A stretch of DNA of 64,000 bases, from positions 85,990 to 149,989 of the forward strand of contig VWVT01000016.1 in assembly GCA_008638415.1 (NCBI GenBank), in the 5' to 3' direction. The translations under genes were made by a program, and so were the position numbers. The notes under the pieces are model-generated. The model saw only the letters and a list, made by a program, of their open reading frames with translations. It made no database searches and was not told where the DNA came from. This DNA comes from Nocardiopsis sinuspersici (lineage in GTDB: Bacteria > Actinomycetota > Actinomycetes > Streptosporangiales > Streptosporangiaceae). Shown here piece after piece: positions 33,336-42,991 of this stretch (within the stretch, counting starts at the first letter, position 1; every line of letters begins with the position of its first letter).

Positions 33336-34928
33336 ATGCCCATCACTCCGAGTGTTGACTCAGTCGCCACCGGCACCGGGGCGCCCGGCCCCCTGGCCTG
33401 TCCCGTGCCCACCAGCACGGCGACACCGCCGACCGACGGGCTCGCGGGAGCACCCGGCGGACCGGCCACGGTCGCGGCCCTGGTCGAGGCGGCCACCCGC
33501 GCCCTGGCCGGGGCCTGCGCCGAACGCAAGGGCCCCCTCCCGGCCCGGACCCCGCGCCAGGTCGCCGACGCGGTCCGCGAGGCGCTCGGCCCCCTCGACG
33601 GCGCCGCTCCCGCGGGCCCCGGACACACCATCGCCGCCGACGTCCTGACCCGGCTGACCCGTGCGCTCGCCGCCGGGGCCGCCGACCCCGCCCACCCCCG
33701 CTGCGCCGCACACCTGCACTGCCCGCCCCTGGCGGTGGCGGTGGCCGCCGACACCGTCGCCTCCGTCCTCAACCAGTCCCTGGACTCCTGGGACCAGGCA
33801 CCCGCCGCCACCGCCATGGAGACCCAGGTCGTCGCCGAACTCGCCGACCTCGTCGGCTACCGGGGCGAGCACGCGGGCGGGGTGGTCACCTCCGGCGGCA
33901 CCGAGTCCAACCTCACCGCCCTGCTCCTGGCCCGCGACCACGCGCTCACCGCCTCCCCCGGCCTCGACGCCAGCCGCCACGGCGTGGCCCGGGCCGCCGG
34001 CGGCGCGCGTCCCCGCATCCTGTGCGGGAAGGTCGCGCACTTCTCGGTGCAGCGCTCGGCCGCCCTGCTGGGGCTGGGCGAGGACGCCGTGGTCACCGTG
34101 GACGTCGACTCCCAGCACCGGATGCGCCCCGCCGCCCTGCGCGAGGCCCTGCTGCGCCTGCGCGCCGACGGGGACCTCCCGGTCGCCGTCGTGGCCACCG
34201 CCGGAACCACCGACCTGGGCGGCATCGACCCGCTGGGCGCCATCGCCCACATCGCCCGCGAGTTCGGCGTGTGGCTGCACGTGGACGCCGCCTACGGAGG
34301 CGGGCTGCTCTTCTCCCGCCGCCTGCGCGGACTGCTCGCCGGGCTGGAACGGGCCGACTCGGTCAGCATGGACCTGCACAAACTCGGCTGGCAGCCCGTG
34401 GCGGCCGGAATCCTGCTCACCCGTGAGCGCGCGCTGTTCGCCCCGCTCTCGCGCTCGGTGGACTACCTCAACCCCACCGACGACGAGGAGGCCGGATACC
34501 CCAGCCTGCTCGGCTATTCCCTGCGCACCACCCGCCGGGCCGACGTGTTCAAGATCGCCGTCACCCTGCGCGCCCTGGGCACGGACGGCCTGGGCCGCCT
34601 GGTGGACCTGTGCCGCGACCTGGCCCTGCGCACCGCCGCCCACGTGGTCGGCGAGCCCCGCCTGGTACTGGCCGCCTCGCCCTCCCTGACCACCGTCGTG
34701 TTCCGCTACGACGCCGGTGAGCACAGCGACACCGTCAACGCCCGGCTGCGCCGGCGCCTGCTGCGGGAGGGCCGGGCCGTGGTCGGACGCACCCAGATCG
34801 AGGACCGCGTGTGGCTCAAGCTCACCCTGCTCAACCCCGACACCACCCCGGACGACACCGCGTCCCTGCTCGCCGAGATCGTCGCCGCGGGCGACGCCGA
34901 GGCCGCCGCCCTGAAGGAGACCCGTTGA
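33336..34928 (+). CDS. Group II PLP amino-acid decarboxylase (lysine or diaminobutyrate type)
   Basis: A 530-residue fold-type-I decarboxylase of the aromatic-amino-acid/diaminobutyrate family. The Schiff-base lysine is K349 in SMDLHK349LGW. VVTSGGTESNLTALL and LHVDAAYGGG hold PLP. An N-terminal extension of about 45 residues is low-complexity. DesA in desferrioxamine clusters belongs to this family and makes cadaverine from lysine; related enzymes use 2,4-diaminobutyrate. It should supply the diamine for hydroxylation. TGGAG lies 10 nt before ATG 33336, and the TGA overlaps the next gene's TTG. Confidence 0.85.
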   Translation: MPITPSVDSVATGTGAPGPLACPVPTSTATPPTDGLAGAPGGPATVAALVEAATRALAGACAERKGPLPARTPRQVADAVREALGPLDGAAPAGPGHTIAADVLTRLTRALAAGAADPAHPRCAAHLHCPPLAVAVAADTVASVLNQSLDSWDQAPAATAMETQVVAELADLVGYRGEHAGGVVTSGGTESNLTALLLARDHALTASPGLDASRHGVARAAGGARPRILCGKVAHFSVQRSAALLGLGEDAVVTVDVDSQHRMRPAALREALLRLRADGDLPVAVVATAGTTDLGGIDPLGAIAHIAREFGVWLHVDAAYGGGLLFSRRLRGLLAGLERADSVSMDLHKLGWQPVAAGILLTRERALFAPLSRSVDYLNPTDDEEAGYPSLLGYSLRTTRRADVFKIAVTLRALGTDGLGRLVDLCRDLALRTAAHVVGEPRLVLAASPSLTTVVFRYDAGEHSDTVNARLRRRLLREGRAVVGRTQIEDRVWLKLTLLNPDTTPDDTASLLAEIVAAGDAEAAALKETR

Positions 34929-36271
34929 CCTCCGCCCAGCCGACCACCGCCCCGCTCCCCCGCCCCGGCGACGACCGCGTGCACGACCTGGTGGGCGTGG
35001 GCCTGGGCCCGTTCAACCTGGCCCTGGCCGCGCTCGCCGACGCACTCCCCGGCCTCAGCGCGCGCTTCCTGGAGGCGCGCCCCTCCTTCTCCTGGCACCC
35101 CGGCCTGCTGCTGGAGGGCGCACGCCTACAGGTGCCCTTCCTCGCCGACCTGGTCAGCCTGGTGGACCCCACCAGCCGGTGGTCGTTCCTGTCCTACCTG
35201 CGTGAACACGACCGGCTCTTCCCCTTCTACTTCTCCGAGCACTTCCACGTGCCCCGCCGCGAGTACGACGACTACTGCCGCTGGGTCGCCCACCAGCTTT
35301 CCTCGTGCCGCTTCGACGCACGCGCCACCGCCGTGCACCACCACGAGGGCGTGTTCACCGTGGAGTACGCCGACGCCCGGGGCACGCACTCCACCGTGCG
35401 CGGACGCGCGCTGGTGCTGGGCATCGGCACCGAGCCGGTCCTGCCCGAACCGCTGGCCGACCTGGCGGGCGACCGGGTCTTCCACGCCGCCGACTACCTG
35501 GACCGCGCCCCCGGCCTGGCCGGCCTGGGCGACGTGACCGTGCTGGGCTCGGGACAGTCCGGCGCCGAGGTCTTCCTGGACTTGCTGCGCTCCCCGCGGC
35601 ACCGCGACACACAGGTGAACTGGCTGACCCGCTCCCCGGCGTTCGCGCCGATGGAGTACTCCAAGCTGGGGCTGGAGCACTTCACCCCGGACTACACCCG
35701 CTACTTCCACGCCCTTCCCCAGCACGTGAAGGACCGGGTGGTGCCCGAGCAGTGGCAGTTGTACAAGGGCATCAGCGGCGACACCATCGCCGAGATCCAC
35801 GACGTGCTCTACGAACGCGGTATCGCCGGGGCGCCGGTGGGCGCCTCCCTGCGGGCGCAGTGCGAGCTGGTGGACGCGCGCGCCGACGGTGAGGGGTTCG
35901 CCCTGGTCTTCCACCACCGCGAGCAGGACCGGGACTTCACCGTGCGCACCGACGCGGTCGTCGCCGCCTCCGGCTACGCCCAGCGCAGCCCGGACTTCCT
36001 GGCGCCGGTGGCCAAACTGCTGCGGACCGACGACCGGGGACGGCCGGTGGTCGGCCCGGACATGCGCCTGGCCGCGGAACCGGAGCTGGCCGCGCCCGTC
36101 CACGTGCAGAACGCCGAGATGCACACGCACGGCGTCGGCGCCCCCGACCTGGGCCTGGGCGCCTGGCGGGCGGCCACCATCCTCAACAGCCTGACCGGAC
36201 GCACCGCCTACCGCCTGCCCGGGCGGACGGCGTTCACGTCCTTCGGGGCCCCGGCCGGGGAGGGGCGGTGA
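34925..36271 (+). CDS. Flavin-dependent lysine/ornithine/diamine N-monooxygenase
   Basis: A 448-residue class B flavoprotein N-hydroxylase of the IucD/SidA/DesB family. FAD binds at G24-V-G26-L-G28-PFNLALA. The NADPH site begins with G208-S-G-Q-S-G-A-E-V. SWHPGLLLEGARLQVPFLADLVSLVDPTS is the substrate-side signature. It hydroxylates a terminal amine to make a hydroxamate precursor. The TTG start at 34925 overlaps the previous stop (TTGA) with AAGGAGA 5 nt upstream. The substrate, cadaverine or an analogous diamine, is inferred from the preceding decarboxylase. Confidence 0.87.
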   Translation: MTSAQPTTAPLPRPGDDRVHDLVGVGLGPFNLALAALADALPGLSARFLEARPSFSWHPGLLLEGARLQVPFLADLVSLVDPTSRWSFLSYLREHDRLFPFYFSEHFHVPRREYDDYCRWVAHQLSSCRFDARATAVHHHEGVFTVEYADARGTHSTVRGRALVLGIGTEPVLPEPLADLAGDRVFHAADYLDRAPGLAGLGDVTVLGSGQSGAEVFLDLLRSPRHRDTQVNWLTRSPAFAPMEYSKLGLEHFTPDYTRYFHALPQHVKDRVVPEQWQLYKGISGDTIAEIHDVLYERGIAGAPVGASLRAQCELVDARADGEGFALVFHHREQDRDFTVRTDAVVAASGYAQRSPDFLAPVAKLLRTDDRGRPVVGPDMRLAAEPELAAPVHVQNAEMHTHGVGAPDLGLGAWRAATILNSLTGRTAYRLPGRTAFTSFGAPAGEGR

Positions 36272-37611
36272 CCGGACCGGCCTTCCGGCGCCTGTACCTG
36301 CTCGTCATCCTGCTGCACCTGGTGGGGGACGTGGCGCTGAGCCCGTTCTACCCGCAGTTGTTCGAGCGGTTGTTCGGGGTCACCGGCACCGCCGCGACCG
36401 GGACCTTCGTCTGGGTGTGCCGGGCCGCCGCCCTGGCGGCCATGCCCCTGTGGGGTCTGGCCGCCCGCCGCGCGCCCATGCGCACCCTGGTGGTGGGCGC
36501 GCTGGCGGTGGCGGCGGTGCTGGAACTGGTGTTGGCCGCCGCGCCCACGTACACGGCGTTCCTGGTGCTGTCGGCGACGCAGGTGGTGGTCACCATGGCC
36601 TTCACCCTGGCCTATCCGGCGTTCGTGGGCACCGGACGCGACCGGCTGCGCGACGTGACGCTGTTCGCCTACGTGGTCAACGGCGGGGTCGTGGTGGCCA
36701 CCGTCCTGGGCGCCGCCGTCATGGCCCTGCCCAACCCCCGCTACGGGATCGCGGCGTGCGCGCTGCTGTACGTGGCGCTGGCGGTGCTGTGCCACCGCCA
36801 CCTGCCCCGCACGGCCGACCGCACGGCGATCGTCCCCGCGGCGGGCGAGGGGGCCGCCTCCGGCGGTACCGGGCACGACGGCGCACGCGCGGACGGACGC
36901 CCCGTACCCGGAGCACCCGGAGGGAACGCTCCCCCGGACAGAGCCCCCTCGGGCGGCGGAGCCGCGCGCACGGCCACGACCGCCCTGGTGGCGGTGTGCG
37001 CGGCCGTGCTGGCCGCCGAGACCGCCCGCCTGGTGGTGCGCCCCTTCTTCACCCTCTACGCGGAGGACGGCGGGACGGGCACCACGGCGGCGGCCGTGCT
37101 GTTCCTGCTGCCCCAGGCGACGGTGCTGGCGGTCCTACCGCTGGCGCGCCGCGCGCACGCCCTGCTGGGCCGGGCCCTGCTGCCGGTCGCCTGCCTGGTG
37201 GCCGCCCTGGGCCTGCTCGCGCAGTTCCTCGCCCCCGACCCGCTCCTGCTCGCCCTGGGACGCGTGGTGTTCGGCGCCGGACTGGGCCTGGGCCACGTCG
37301 CCCTGGACCTTCGGGTGTTCGAGGCCACCGGGGCACGCGGACCGGCCTTCTCGGCGGTGGCCACCGTGCGCGTGGGCGCGACCCTGGTCAGCCCCGTGCT
37401 GGCCACCGCGCTGGCCGGGGCCGGCCTGGGGCTGCCCCTGGCGGCGGGGGCCGCCCTGTTCGGCGTGCTCGCCCTCACCCTGGCCCTGCTGCCCGCGCAC
37501 CCGCCTCCCACCGCCCCCGAGCCCGAACCCGAACCCGAGCCCACCCCCGCACCCGAGCCCGCGCCACAGACCACGACCGCGCACCGGACGGAAGACACAC
37601 AGCATGCCTGA
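36268..37611 (+). CDS. MFS transporter, likely siderophore exporter
   Basis: A 447-residue 12-helix major facilitator protein. Hydrophobic segments begin at LYLLVILLHLVGDVALSPFYP. The conserved loop between helices 2 and 3 (LWGLAARRAPMRTLVVG) and the central cytoplasmic loop, rich in Gly/Ala/Arg (about residues 185-230), are evident. The C-terminal tail is an EP-repeat (PEPEPEPEP). Position between the monooxygenase and NIS genes, with GTGA overlap upstream, suggests that it exports the finished siderophore. Confidence 0.82.
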   Translation: MTGPAFRRLYLLVILLHLVGDVALSPFYPQLFERLFGVTGTAATGTFVWVCRAAALAAMPLWGLAARRAPMRTLVVGALAVAAVLELVLAAAPTYTAFLVLSATQVVVTMAFTLAYPAFVGTGRDRLRDVTLFAYVVNGGVVVATVLGAAVMALPNPRYGIAACALLYVALAVLCHRHLPRTADRTAIVPAAGEGAASGGTGHDGARADGRPVPGAPGGNAPPDRAPSGGGAARTATTALVAVCAAVLAAETARLVVRPFFTLYAEDGGTGTTAAAVLFLLPQATVLAVLPLARRAHALLGRALLPVACLVAALGLLAQFLAPDPLLLALGRVVFGAGLGLGHVALDLRVFEATGARGPAFSAVATVRVGATLVSPVLATALAGAGLGLPLAAGAALFGVLALTLALLPAHPPPTAPEPEPEPEPTPAPEPAPQTTTAHRTEDTQHA

Positions 37612-39421
37612 GACCGCACAGACCGCCCACGAGGACGCCTCCACCGCGACCACCGACGCCGACACCTGGCGCAGGGCCGGACGGCGCCTGCTCGCCCACA
37701 TGATCGGCGAGATGGCCTACGAGGAGATGGTCCTGCCCCGGCCCGGGCCCGGAGACGACGCGTGGACCCTGGCCGTGGACGGCGGGGTGGCCTACGCCTT
37801 CACCGCGCGCAGGGGCGGGTTCGGCTCCTGGCACGTGGACCCCGGCTCCCTCACCCGCACCACCGACCGCGGCCGGGAGCCCGCCTGGGACCCCACCCTG
37901 TTCGTCACCGACGCCCAGAAGACCGTGGGCCTGCCGGGCGACTCCCTGGCCGAGGTGGTGCGCGACCTGATGGCCACGCACGCCGCCGACGCCCGCCTGA
38001 CGGCCGCCTCCCCGGGCGCCGCCGCGCTGGCCGACCTGCCCTACGAGGATCTGGAGGGGTACCAGACGGGGCACCCCTGCATCTTCGTCAACAAGGGGCG
38101 CCTGGGCTTCTCCGCCGCCGACGCCGCCCGCTACACCCCCGAGGCGCGCGGCGCCTTCCACCTGGTGTGGATCGCCGTCCACCCCGACCTGGGCCGCTTC
38201 CAGGCGATGGCCGGGACCGACCGCGCCGGTCTGTTGGAGGGGGAGCTGGACGCCGACCAGCGCGCCGCGTTCGCCGAGCGGATCCGCGAGCGGGGCGGTG
38301 ACCCCGACGCCTACCTGTGGCTGCCGGTGCACCCCTTCCAGTGGGACGAGGTCGTCGCCCCGCTGTTCGCCTCCGAGATCGCCCTGGGGCGCCTGGTGCG
38401 CCTGGGGCACAGCCGCGACCGCTACCGGCCCTTCCAGTCCATCCGCACCCTGATGAACCTGGACCGGCCCGACCGGCTCAACGTCAAGGTGCCCCTGATG
38501 ATCCGCAACACCCTGGTGTGGCGCGGGCTGTCGGGCACCCAGACCGGGTGCGCCCCGCACACCAGCACCTGGCTGCGGGACCTGGCCGGGCGCGACGCGT
38601 TCTTCTCCGAGACGGGGGTGGCCATGCTCGCCGAGCGGGCCTCCGCCACCGTCCCCCACCCGGTGTTCGACCAGATGCCGCAGGCCCCCTACCGCTTCCA
38701 CGAGCTGCTGGGCACCATCTGGCGCGAGCCGATCCACCACCACCTGGCCCCGGGCGAGCGCGCCCGCACCATGGCGTGCCTGCTGCTGGAGGGCGCCGAC
38801 GGGCGCGCCCTGGTCACCGAGCTGGTGGAGCGCTCCGGGCTGGGCGCCGAGGAGTGGCTGCGCCGCTTCCTGGGCGCGCTGTTCCCGCCCGTGCTGCACT
38901 ACCTGTACCGGTACGGGGCCTCCTTCACCCCGCACGGGGAGAACGTCGTGCTCGTCTTCGACGCCGACGAGGCCCCCGTGCGCATCGCGCTGAAGGACTT
39001 CGGCTCGGACGTGGAGCTGCTGCCCTTCGACCTGCCCGAGTACGCCGAGATCCCCGACCACGTACGCGCCGTGCTGCACCGGTGGAAGCCCGAGGAGCTG
39101 GCGCACTCGGTGCTCTCCGCGATCTGCGCCGGGCACCTGCGCTTCCTCGCCGACATCGTCCAGCGGCAGCTGGGCGTGCCCGGCGACCGGCTGTGGGAGC
39201 TGGCCCGCGAGCAGGTGCTGGCCTACCAGGAGCGCTTCCCCGAGCTGGCCGAGCGCTTCGCCTGGTTCGACCTGCTGGCCCCGAAGGTGGGCCGGGTCGC
39301 CCTGAACCGCGAGCAGCTGATGGGCGGCGGGTTCCACGAGCGCGCAGAACGCGACGCCGAGTTCGACGTCATGCACGGCCTGGTCGACAACCCGCTGGCC
39401 GCCCCTGAGGCCGGGCGGTGA
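37604..39421 (+). CDS. NIS siderophore synthetase, IucA/IucC family (1)
   Basis: A 605-residue NRPS-independent siderophore synthetase. The ATP/substrate motifs LPVH243PFQWDEVV and RTLMNLDRPDRLNVKVPLMIRN are present, and PHGENVVLVFDADE with ALKDFGSD follows. The C-terminal region from about 430 resembles FhuF-like iron transporters. It activates a carboxylate as an acyl-adenylate and condenses it with an amine or hydroxylamine. It overlaps the MFS gene by 8 bp with GGAAG as ribosome site. The pairing with a second synthetase suggests sequential condensation on the two ends of citrate or a dicarboxylate. Confidence 0.87.
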   Translation: MPETAQTAHEDASTATTDADTWRRAGRRLLAHMIGEMAYEEMVLPRPGPGDDAWTLAVDGGVAYAFTARRGGFGSWHVDPGSLTRTTDRGREPAWDPTLFVTDAQKTVGLPGDSLAEVVRDLMATHAADARLTAASPGAAALADLPYEDLEGYQTGHPCIFVNKGRLGFSAADAARYTPEARGAFHLVWIAVHPDLGRFQAMAGTDRAGLLEGELDADQRAAFAERIRERGGDPDAYLWLPVHPFQWDEVVAPLFASEIALGRLVRLGHSRDRYRPFQSIRTLMNLDRPDRLNVKVPLMIRNTLVWRGLSGTQTGCAPHTSTWLRDLAGRDAFFSETGVAMLAERASATVPHPVFDQMPQAPYRFHELLGTIWREPIHHHLAPGERARTMACLLLEGADGRALVTELVERSGLGAEEWLRRFLGALFPPVLHYLYRYGASFTPHGENVVLVFDADEAPVRIALKDFGSDVELLPFDLPEYAEIPDHVRAVLHRWKPEELAHSVLSAICAGHLRFLADIVQRQLGVPGDRLWELAREQVLAYQERFPELAERFAWFDLLAPKVGRVALNREQLMGGGFHERAERDAEFDVMHGLVDNPLAAPEAGR

Positions 39422-41472
39422 GCCGCCCCGCGCTCGGCGACGGAGCGGCCGCGCCCGCCACCACCACGACCCCGGAGACACCGATGCACACCCACCCCGC
39501 CCCGGGCGCCGCGCCGGCCACGGCCCACGCCCCGGACACGGCCGACGGCCGGCCCGCCCCGACCCCCGCCCAGACGGCCCCCGCCGAGGAGTCCGCTCCG
39601 GGCACCGGCACCGCCTCGGACGGGAGCACGGCACCGCCGCCGCTGCCGGTGCCCTCCGAGCTGACCCGCGAGCACTGGCGCCGGGCCGGTGACCACCTGG
39701 CGGCCAAGATGCTCGCCGAGCTGTGCTTCGAGTACGCGCTGCGCCCCGAACCCGGGGACGGGCCCTCCGGCCCCGACGGCACCGGTCCCTGGCGTGCCCG
39801 CGTCCACTCCGCGGCCGCCTACCTGTTCCGGGGACGGCGCACCACCATGGACGGCTGGAGGGTCGTGCCCGGCACCGCCCTGCGCGAGGCCGCCGACGGC
39901 ACGACCGCGCCCGCCTCGCCCTTCACCCTGCTGCGCGACCTGGGCACGGCCGGGATCGTGGACCCGGCGGTGGAGGCCTTCACCGTCGGGGAGCTGACCG
40001 CGACCCTGAGCTCCGACGCCCGCCTGGCCGAGTCCGCCGCCACCAGCGCCGACCTGGCCGACCTGCCCCACGCCCACCTGGAGGGCCACCAGGGCGGCCA
40101 CCCGTGGATCTTCGCCAACAAGGGCCGGGTGGGCTTCTCCGCCCGCGACCGGGCCCAGTACCCGCCCGAGGCCCTGCGGCCCGTCCGCCTGCCGTGGATC
40201 GCCGTGCACCGCTCCCTGGCCGAGCACCACGGCGTGCCCGGCCTGGACCAGGAGGCGCTGCTCGCCGGTGAGCTGGGCGCGGACCTGACCGCGCTGTTCG
40301 CCCGGAGGCTGGAGGAGGCCGCCCGGCGCACCGGCGCCGGGGCCGCCGAGTTCGTGTGGCTGCCGGTCCACCCCTGGCAGTGGGACGAGGTCGTGGTGCC
40401 CCTGTTCGCCGCCGAACTCGCCGAGGGGCTGATCGTGCCGCTGGGCGAGGCCGCCGACGACTACCTCCCCCAGCAGTCCATCCGCACCTTCACCAACCTC
40501 ACCCGCCCCGACCGGCTCAACGTCAAGCTGTCCCTGGCCATCCTCAACACGATGGTCTACCGGGGCATCCCCACCGAGCTGTGCCGGGCCGCGCCCGCCA
40601 GCACCCGGTGGGTGCACGCCCTGTACGAGGGCGACGACTTCCTGTCCCGTCGGTGCCGGGTGATCCTGCCCGGCGAGGTCGCCGCCGTGGCCGTGCGCCA
40701 CCCGGTCCTGGAAGGCATCCCCGACGCCCCCTACCGGCACCGGCAGCTCCTGGGCGCCCTGTGGCGCGAACCGGTCACCCAGCGGCTGGACCCGGGCGAG
40801 CGCGCCCGCACCCTGGCCGCGCTGCTGCACGTGGACGGCCGGGGAAGGGCGTTCACCGCCGAGCTGGTGGAGCGCTCGGGGCTGGAGGCCGAGGAGTGGC
40901 TGCGCGCCCTGTTCCGCGCCGTCCTGCCGCCCGTCCTGCACCTGCTCTACCGGTACGGGCTGGCGTTCAACCCTCACGGCGAGAACGCCATCGTGGTCTA
41001 CGACGACCGCGACCGCCCCGTACGGCTGGCGGTCAAGGACTTCGTGGACGACATGAAGCTGCTGGACACCGACCTGCCCGAGTACTCCGGCCTGCCCGCC
41101 GAGGCGCTGGGCGTACTGATGCGCTTCGACGCCGACGAGCTGACCTCCTCCATCGCCAAGTCCCTTTTCGTGGGCCACTTCCGCTACCTGGCGCCCCTGG
41201 CCCAGGAGCAGCTCGGGGTGGCCGAGGAGCGGTTCTGGGAGCTGGTGCGCGCCGAGGTCGACCACTACCAGGGGGAGTTCCCCGAACTCGCCGACCGGTT
41301 CGCCCTGTTCGACCTCGCGGCGCCCTCCTTCGAGCGCGTGTGCCTGAACCGGGAGCGGCTGCTGGGCGGCGGCTACCACGACCGGGCCGAGCGTGACGCC
41401 GAGTTCCACATGGACGCCCCGCCCGTCCCCAACCCGCTGCACACCGCCGCCCGGACCGGGGAGCACGCGTGA
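39418..41472 (+). CDS. NIS siderophore synthetase, IucA/IucC family (2)
   Basis: A protein of up to 684 residues. The first 85 residues are low-complexity Ala/Thr/Pro. The catalytic part has LPVH318PWQWDEVV, RTFTNLTRPDRLNVKLSLAI, RYGLAFNPHGENAIVVYDD and AVKDFVDDMKLL. Its sequence is a close paralogue of the first synthetase, as in aerobactin IucA/IucC pairs. GTG 39418 overlaps the previous TGA (GTGA), as do its neighbours. ATG 39484 with GGAGA 6-7 nt upstream is a credible alternative that would remove most of the low-complexity lead. The two enzymes probably form different amide bonds of the siderophore. Confidence 0.84.
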   Translation: MSRPALGDGAAAPATTTTPETPMHTHPAPGAAPATAHAPDTADGRPAPTPAQTAPAEESAPGTGTASDGSTAPPPLPVPSELTREHWRRAGDHLAAKMLAELCFEYALRPEPGDGPSGPDGTGPWRARVHSAAAYLFRGRRTTMDGWRVVPGTALREAADGTTAPASPFTLLRDLGTAGIVDPAVEAFTVGELTATLSSDARLAESAATSADLADLPHAHLEGHQGGHPWIFANKGRVGFSARDRAQYPPEALRPVRLPWIAVHRSLAEHHGVPGLDQEALLAGELGADLTALFARRLEEAARRTGAGAAEFVWLPVHPWQWDEVVVPLFAAELAEGLIVPLGEAADDYLPQQSIRTFTNLTRPDRLNVKLSLAILNTMVYRGIPTELCRAAPASTRWVHALYEGDDFLSRRCRVILPGEVAAVAVRHPVLEGIPDAPYRHRQLLGALWREPVTQRLDPGERARTLAALLHVDGRGRAFTAELVERSGLEAEEWLRALFRAVLPPVLHLLYRYGLAFNPHGENAIVVYDDRDRPVRLAVKDFVDDMKLLDTDLPEYSGLPAEALGVLMRFDADELTSSIAKSLFVGHFRYLAPLAQEQLGVAEERFWELVRAEVDHYQGEFPELADRFALFDLAAPSFERVCLNRERLLGGGYHDRAERDAEFHMDAPPVPNPLHTAARTGEHA

Positions 41473-42896
41473 GCCCGCTGATCGGAGACGGCCTGCCGCC
41501 CCTGCGCGAGACCCTGCCGCCCGCCCCGCCACCGCCGCCCTTCCCCGTCCCGCTGGAGAGGCTGCGCGAGGACGCGGCCACGGGAGCGGTCACCGACGTG
41601 ATCGTGGCCCTGCCCGACCTGCAGGGCCGGGTGCAGGGCAGCCGCCTCAACCCGCGTGACTTCACCGACCGGGTGCTCTCACAGGGCTTCGGCGCATGCC
41701 TGTACCTGCTGGCCACCGACGTGGAGATGGAGTCGCGACCGGGGTACGCCACCGACCCCTGGGGCGGCGGCCTGGGCGACTTCTCGATCGTGCCCGACCC
41801 CGGCACGCTGCGCTACCTGCCCTGGGACCCGGGCACCGCCCTGGTCCTGGGCGACGCGCGCGACGCCGAGGGCCGACCGGTGCCGGTGGCGCCGCGCCAG
41901 GTGCTGCGGGCCCAGTTGGACCGGCTGGCCGAACGCGGCTGGCACGCCCTGGCCGGGACCGAGCTGGAGTTCCTGGTCTTTCGCGACTCCTACCAGGAGG
42001 CCTTCGAGGCCGACTACCGGAACCTGACCACCGCCACCCGGTTCAACTCCGACTACGCGCTGCCGGAGGTGACCGAGATCGACCCGCTCATGCGCCGCAT
42101 CCGCACCGCGATGGAGCGCACCGGCATGACGGTGGAGTCCGCGCGCGGGGAGTGCCACCCGGGCCAGTACGAGATCGTGTTCCGCTACGGCGACGCCCTG
42201 CGCGCCTGCGACAACCACGTGGTGTACAAGGCGGGCGCCCGTGCGCTGGCCGCCCAGGCCGGGGCGGCGCTGACCTTCATGGCCAAGTTCGACGGGGGCG
42301 AGGGCAACTCCTGCCACGTGCACCTGTCGCTGCGCGACGGGACCGGATCCCCGGTCTTCGCCGACGACGGCTCGGGGCGTTACGGCATGTCCGAGCACAT
42401 GGAGCACTTCGTGGCCGGACAACTGGCGTGCATGCGCGACTTCGCGCTGCTGTCCGCGCCCAACGTCAACTCCTTCAAGCGCCTCTCACCACAGGGGTAC
42501 GCGCCCAACACGGTCTCCTGGGGGCTGGACAACCGCACGTGCCCGGTGCGGGTGGTGGGCTCGGGCGAGTCGGCGCGCATCGAGTTCCGGGTGCCGGGCG
42601 GGGACGCCAACCCCTACATGGCGGTGGCGGGGATCGTCGCGGCGGGGCTGTACGGCATCGACCACGCGCTGCCGCTGCCCGACCCGACCCCGGGTGACGC
42701 CTCGGCCGCGGACCTGCCCCGCCTGCCCGCATCCCTGGAGGAGGCGGTGGTGGCCTGGGAGTCCAGCGAGGTCGCCCTGTCCTGCTTCGGTCCGGACGTG
42801 GTGCGCCACTACGCGGCCGCGGGCCGCGCGGAGCTGGCGGCGTTCTCGGCCTCGGTCACCGACTTCGAGCTCCGCCGGCACTTCGAGCGCGGGTGA
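41469..42896 (+). CDS. Glutamine-synthetase-like amide ligase in the siderophore operon
   Basis: A 475-residue GlnA-family ligase. Metal-binding GTELEFLVF and ARGECHPGQYEI, the substrate loop GEGNSCHVHLSL, FKRLSPQGYAPN, NRTCPVRVV and RIEFRVPGGDANPYM are all there, so it should be catalytically competent. A tyrosine adenylylation site is not seen. The N-terminal 30 residues are Pro-rich. Family members outside GlnA itself link glutamate to polyamines (PuuA-like, GlnA3). The start overlaps the previous stop (GTGA), so it belongs to the siderophore operon. It may make an amide in the siderophore or neutralise excess diamine precursor. Confidence 0.8.
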   Translation: MSPLIGDGLPPLRETLPPAPPPPPFPVPLERLREDAATGAVTDVIVALPDLQGRVQGSRLNPRDFTDRVLSQGFGACLYLLATDVEMESRPGYATDPWGGGLGDFSIVPDPGTLRYLPWDPGTALVLGDARDAEGRPVPVAPRQVLRAQLDRLAERGWHALAGTELEFLVFRDSYQEAFEADYRNLTTATRFNSDYALPEVTEIDPLMRRIRTAMERTGMTVESARGECHPGQYEIVFRYGDALRACDNHVVYKAGARALAAQAGAALTFMAKFDGGEGNSCHVHLSLRDGTGSPVFADDGSGRYGMSEHMEHFVAGQLACMRDFALLSAPNVNSFKRLSPQGYAPNTVSWGLDNRTCPVRVVGSGESARIEFRVPGGDANPYMAVAGIVAAGLYGIDHALPLPDPTPGDASAADLPRLPASLEEAVVAWESSEVALSCFGPDVVRHYAAAGRAELAAFSASVTDFELRRHFERG

Positions 42897-42897
42897 C

Positions 42898-42945
42898 CGG
42901 TGTGCCTCTCCCCGCCGGGGCGCCCCGGCGGGGAGAGGCACACCG
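42898..42945. terminator. 48-nt perfect palindrome ending the siderophore operon
   Basis: Two 23-bp arms around CG (CGGTGTGCCTCTCCCC on the left), starting one base after the ligase stop codon. It is the strongest hairpin in the window and lies between the operon and a convergent gene, so it likely terminates both. Confidence 0.8.
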
Positions 42946-42991
42946 CTCCGGTCCCACGGTGGCCGTCCGGCCTCGCGGTGCCCGTCCGGTC

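Noticed and set aside
37475-41532. Long minus-strand frames opposite the NIS synthetases
   Set aside because: They have no family motifs and mirror the codon bias of the two synthetase genes on the plus strand.
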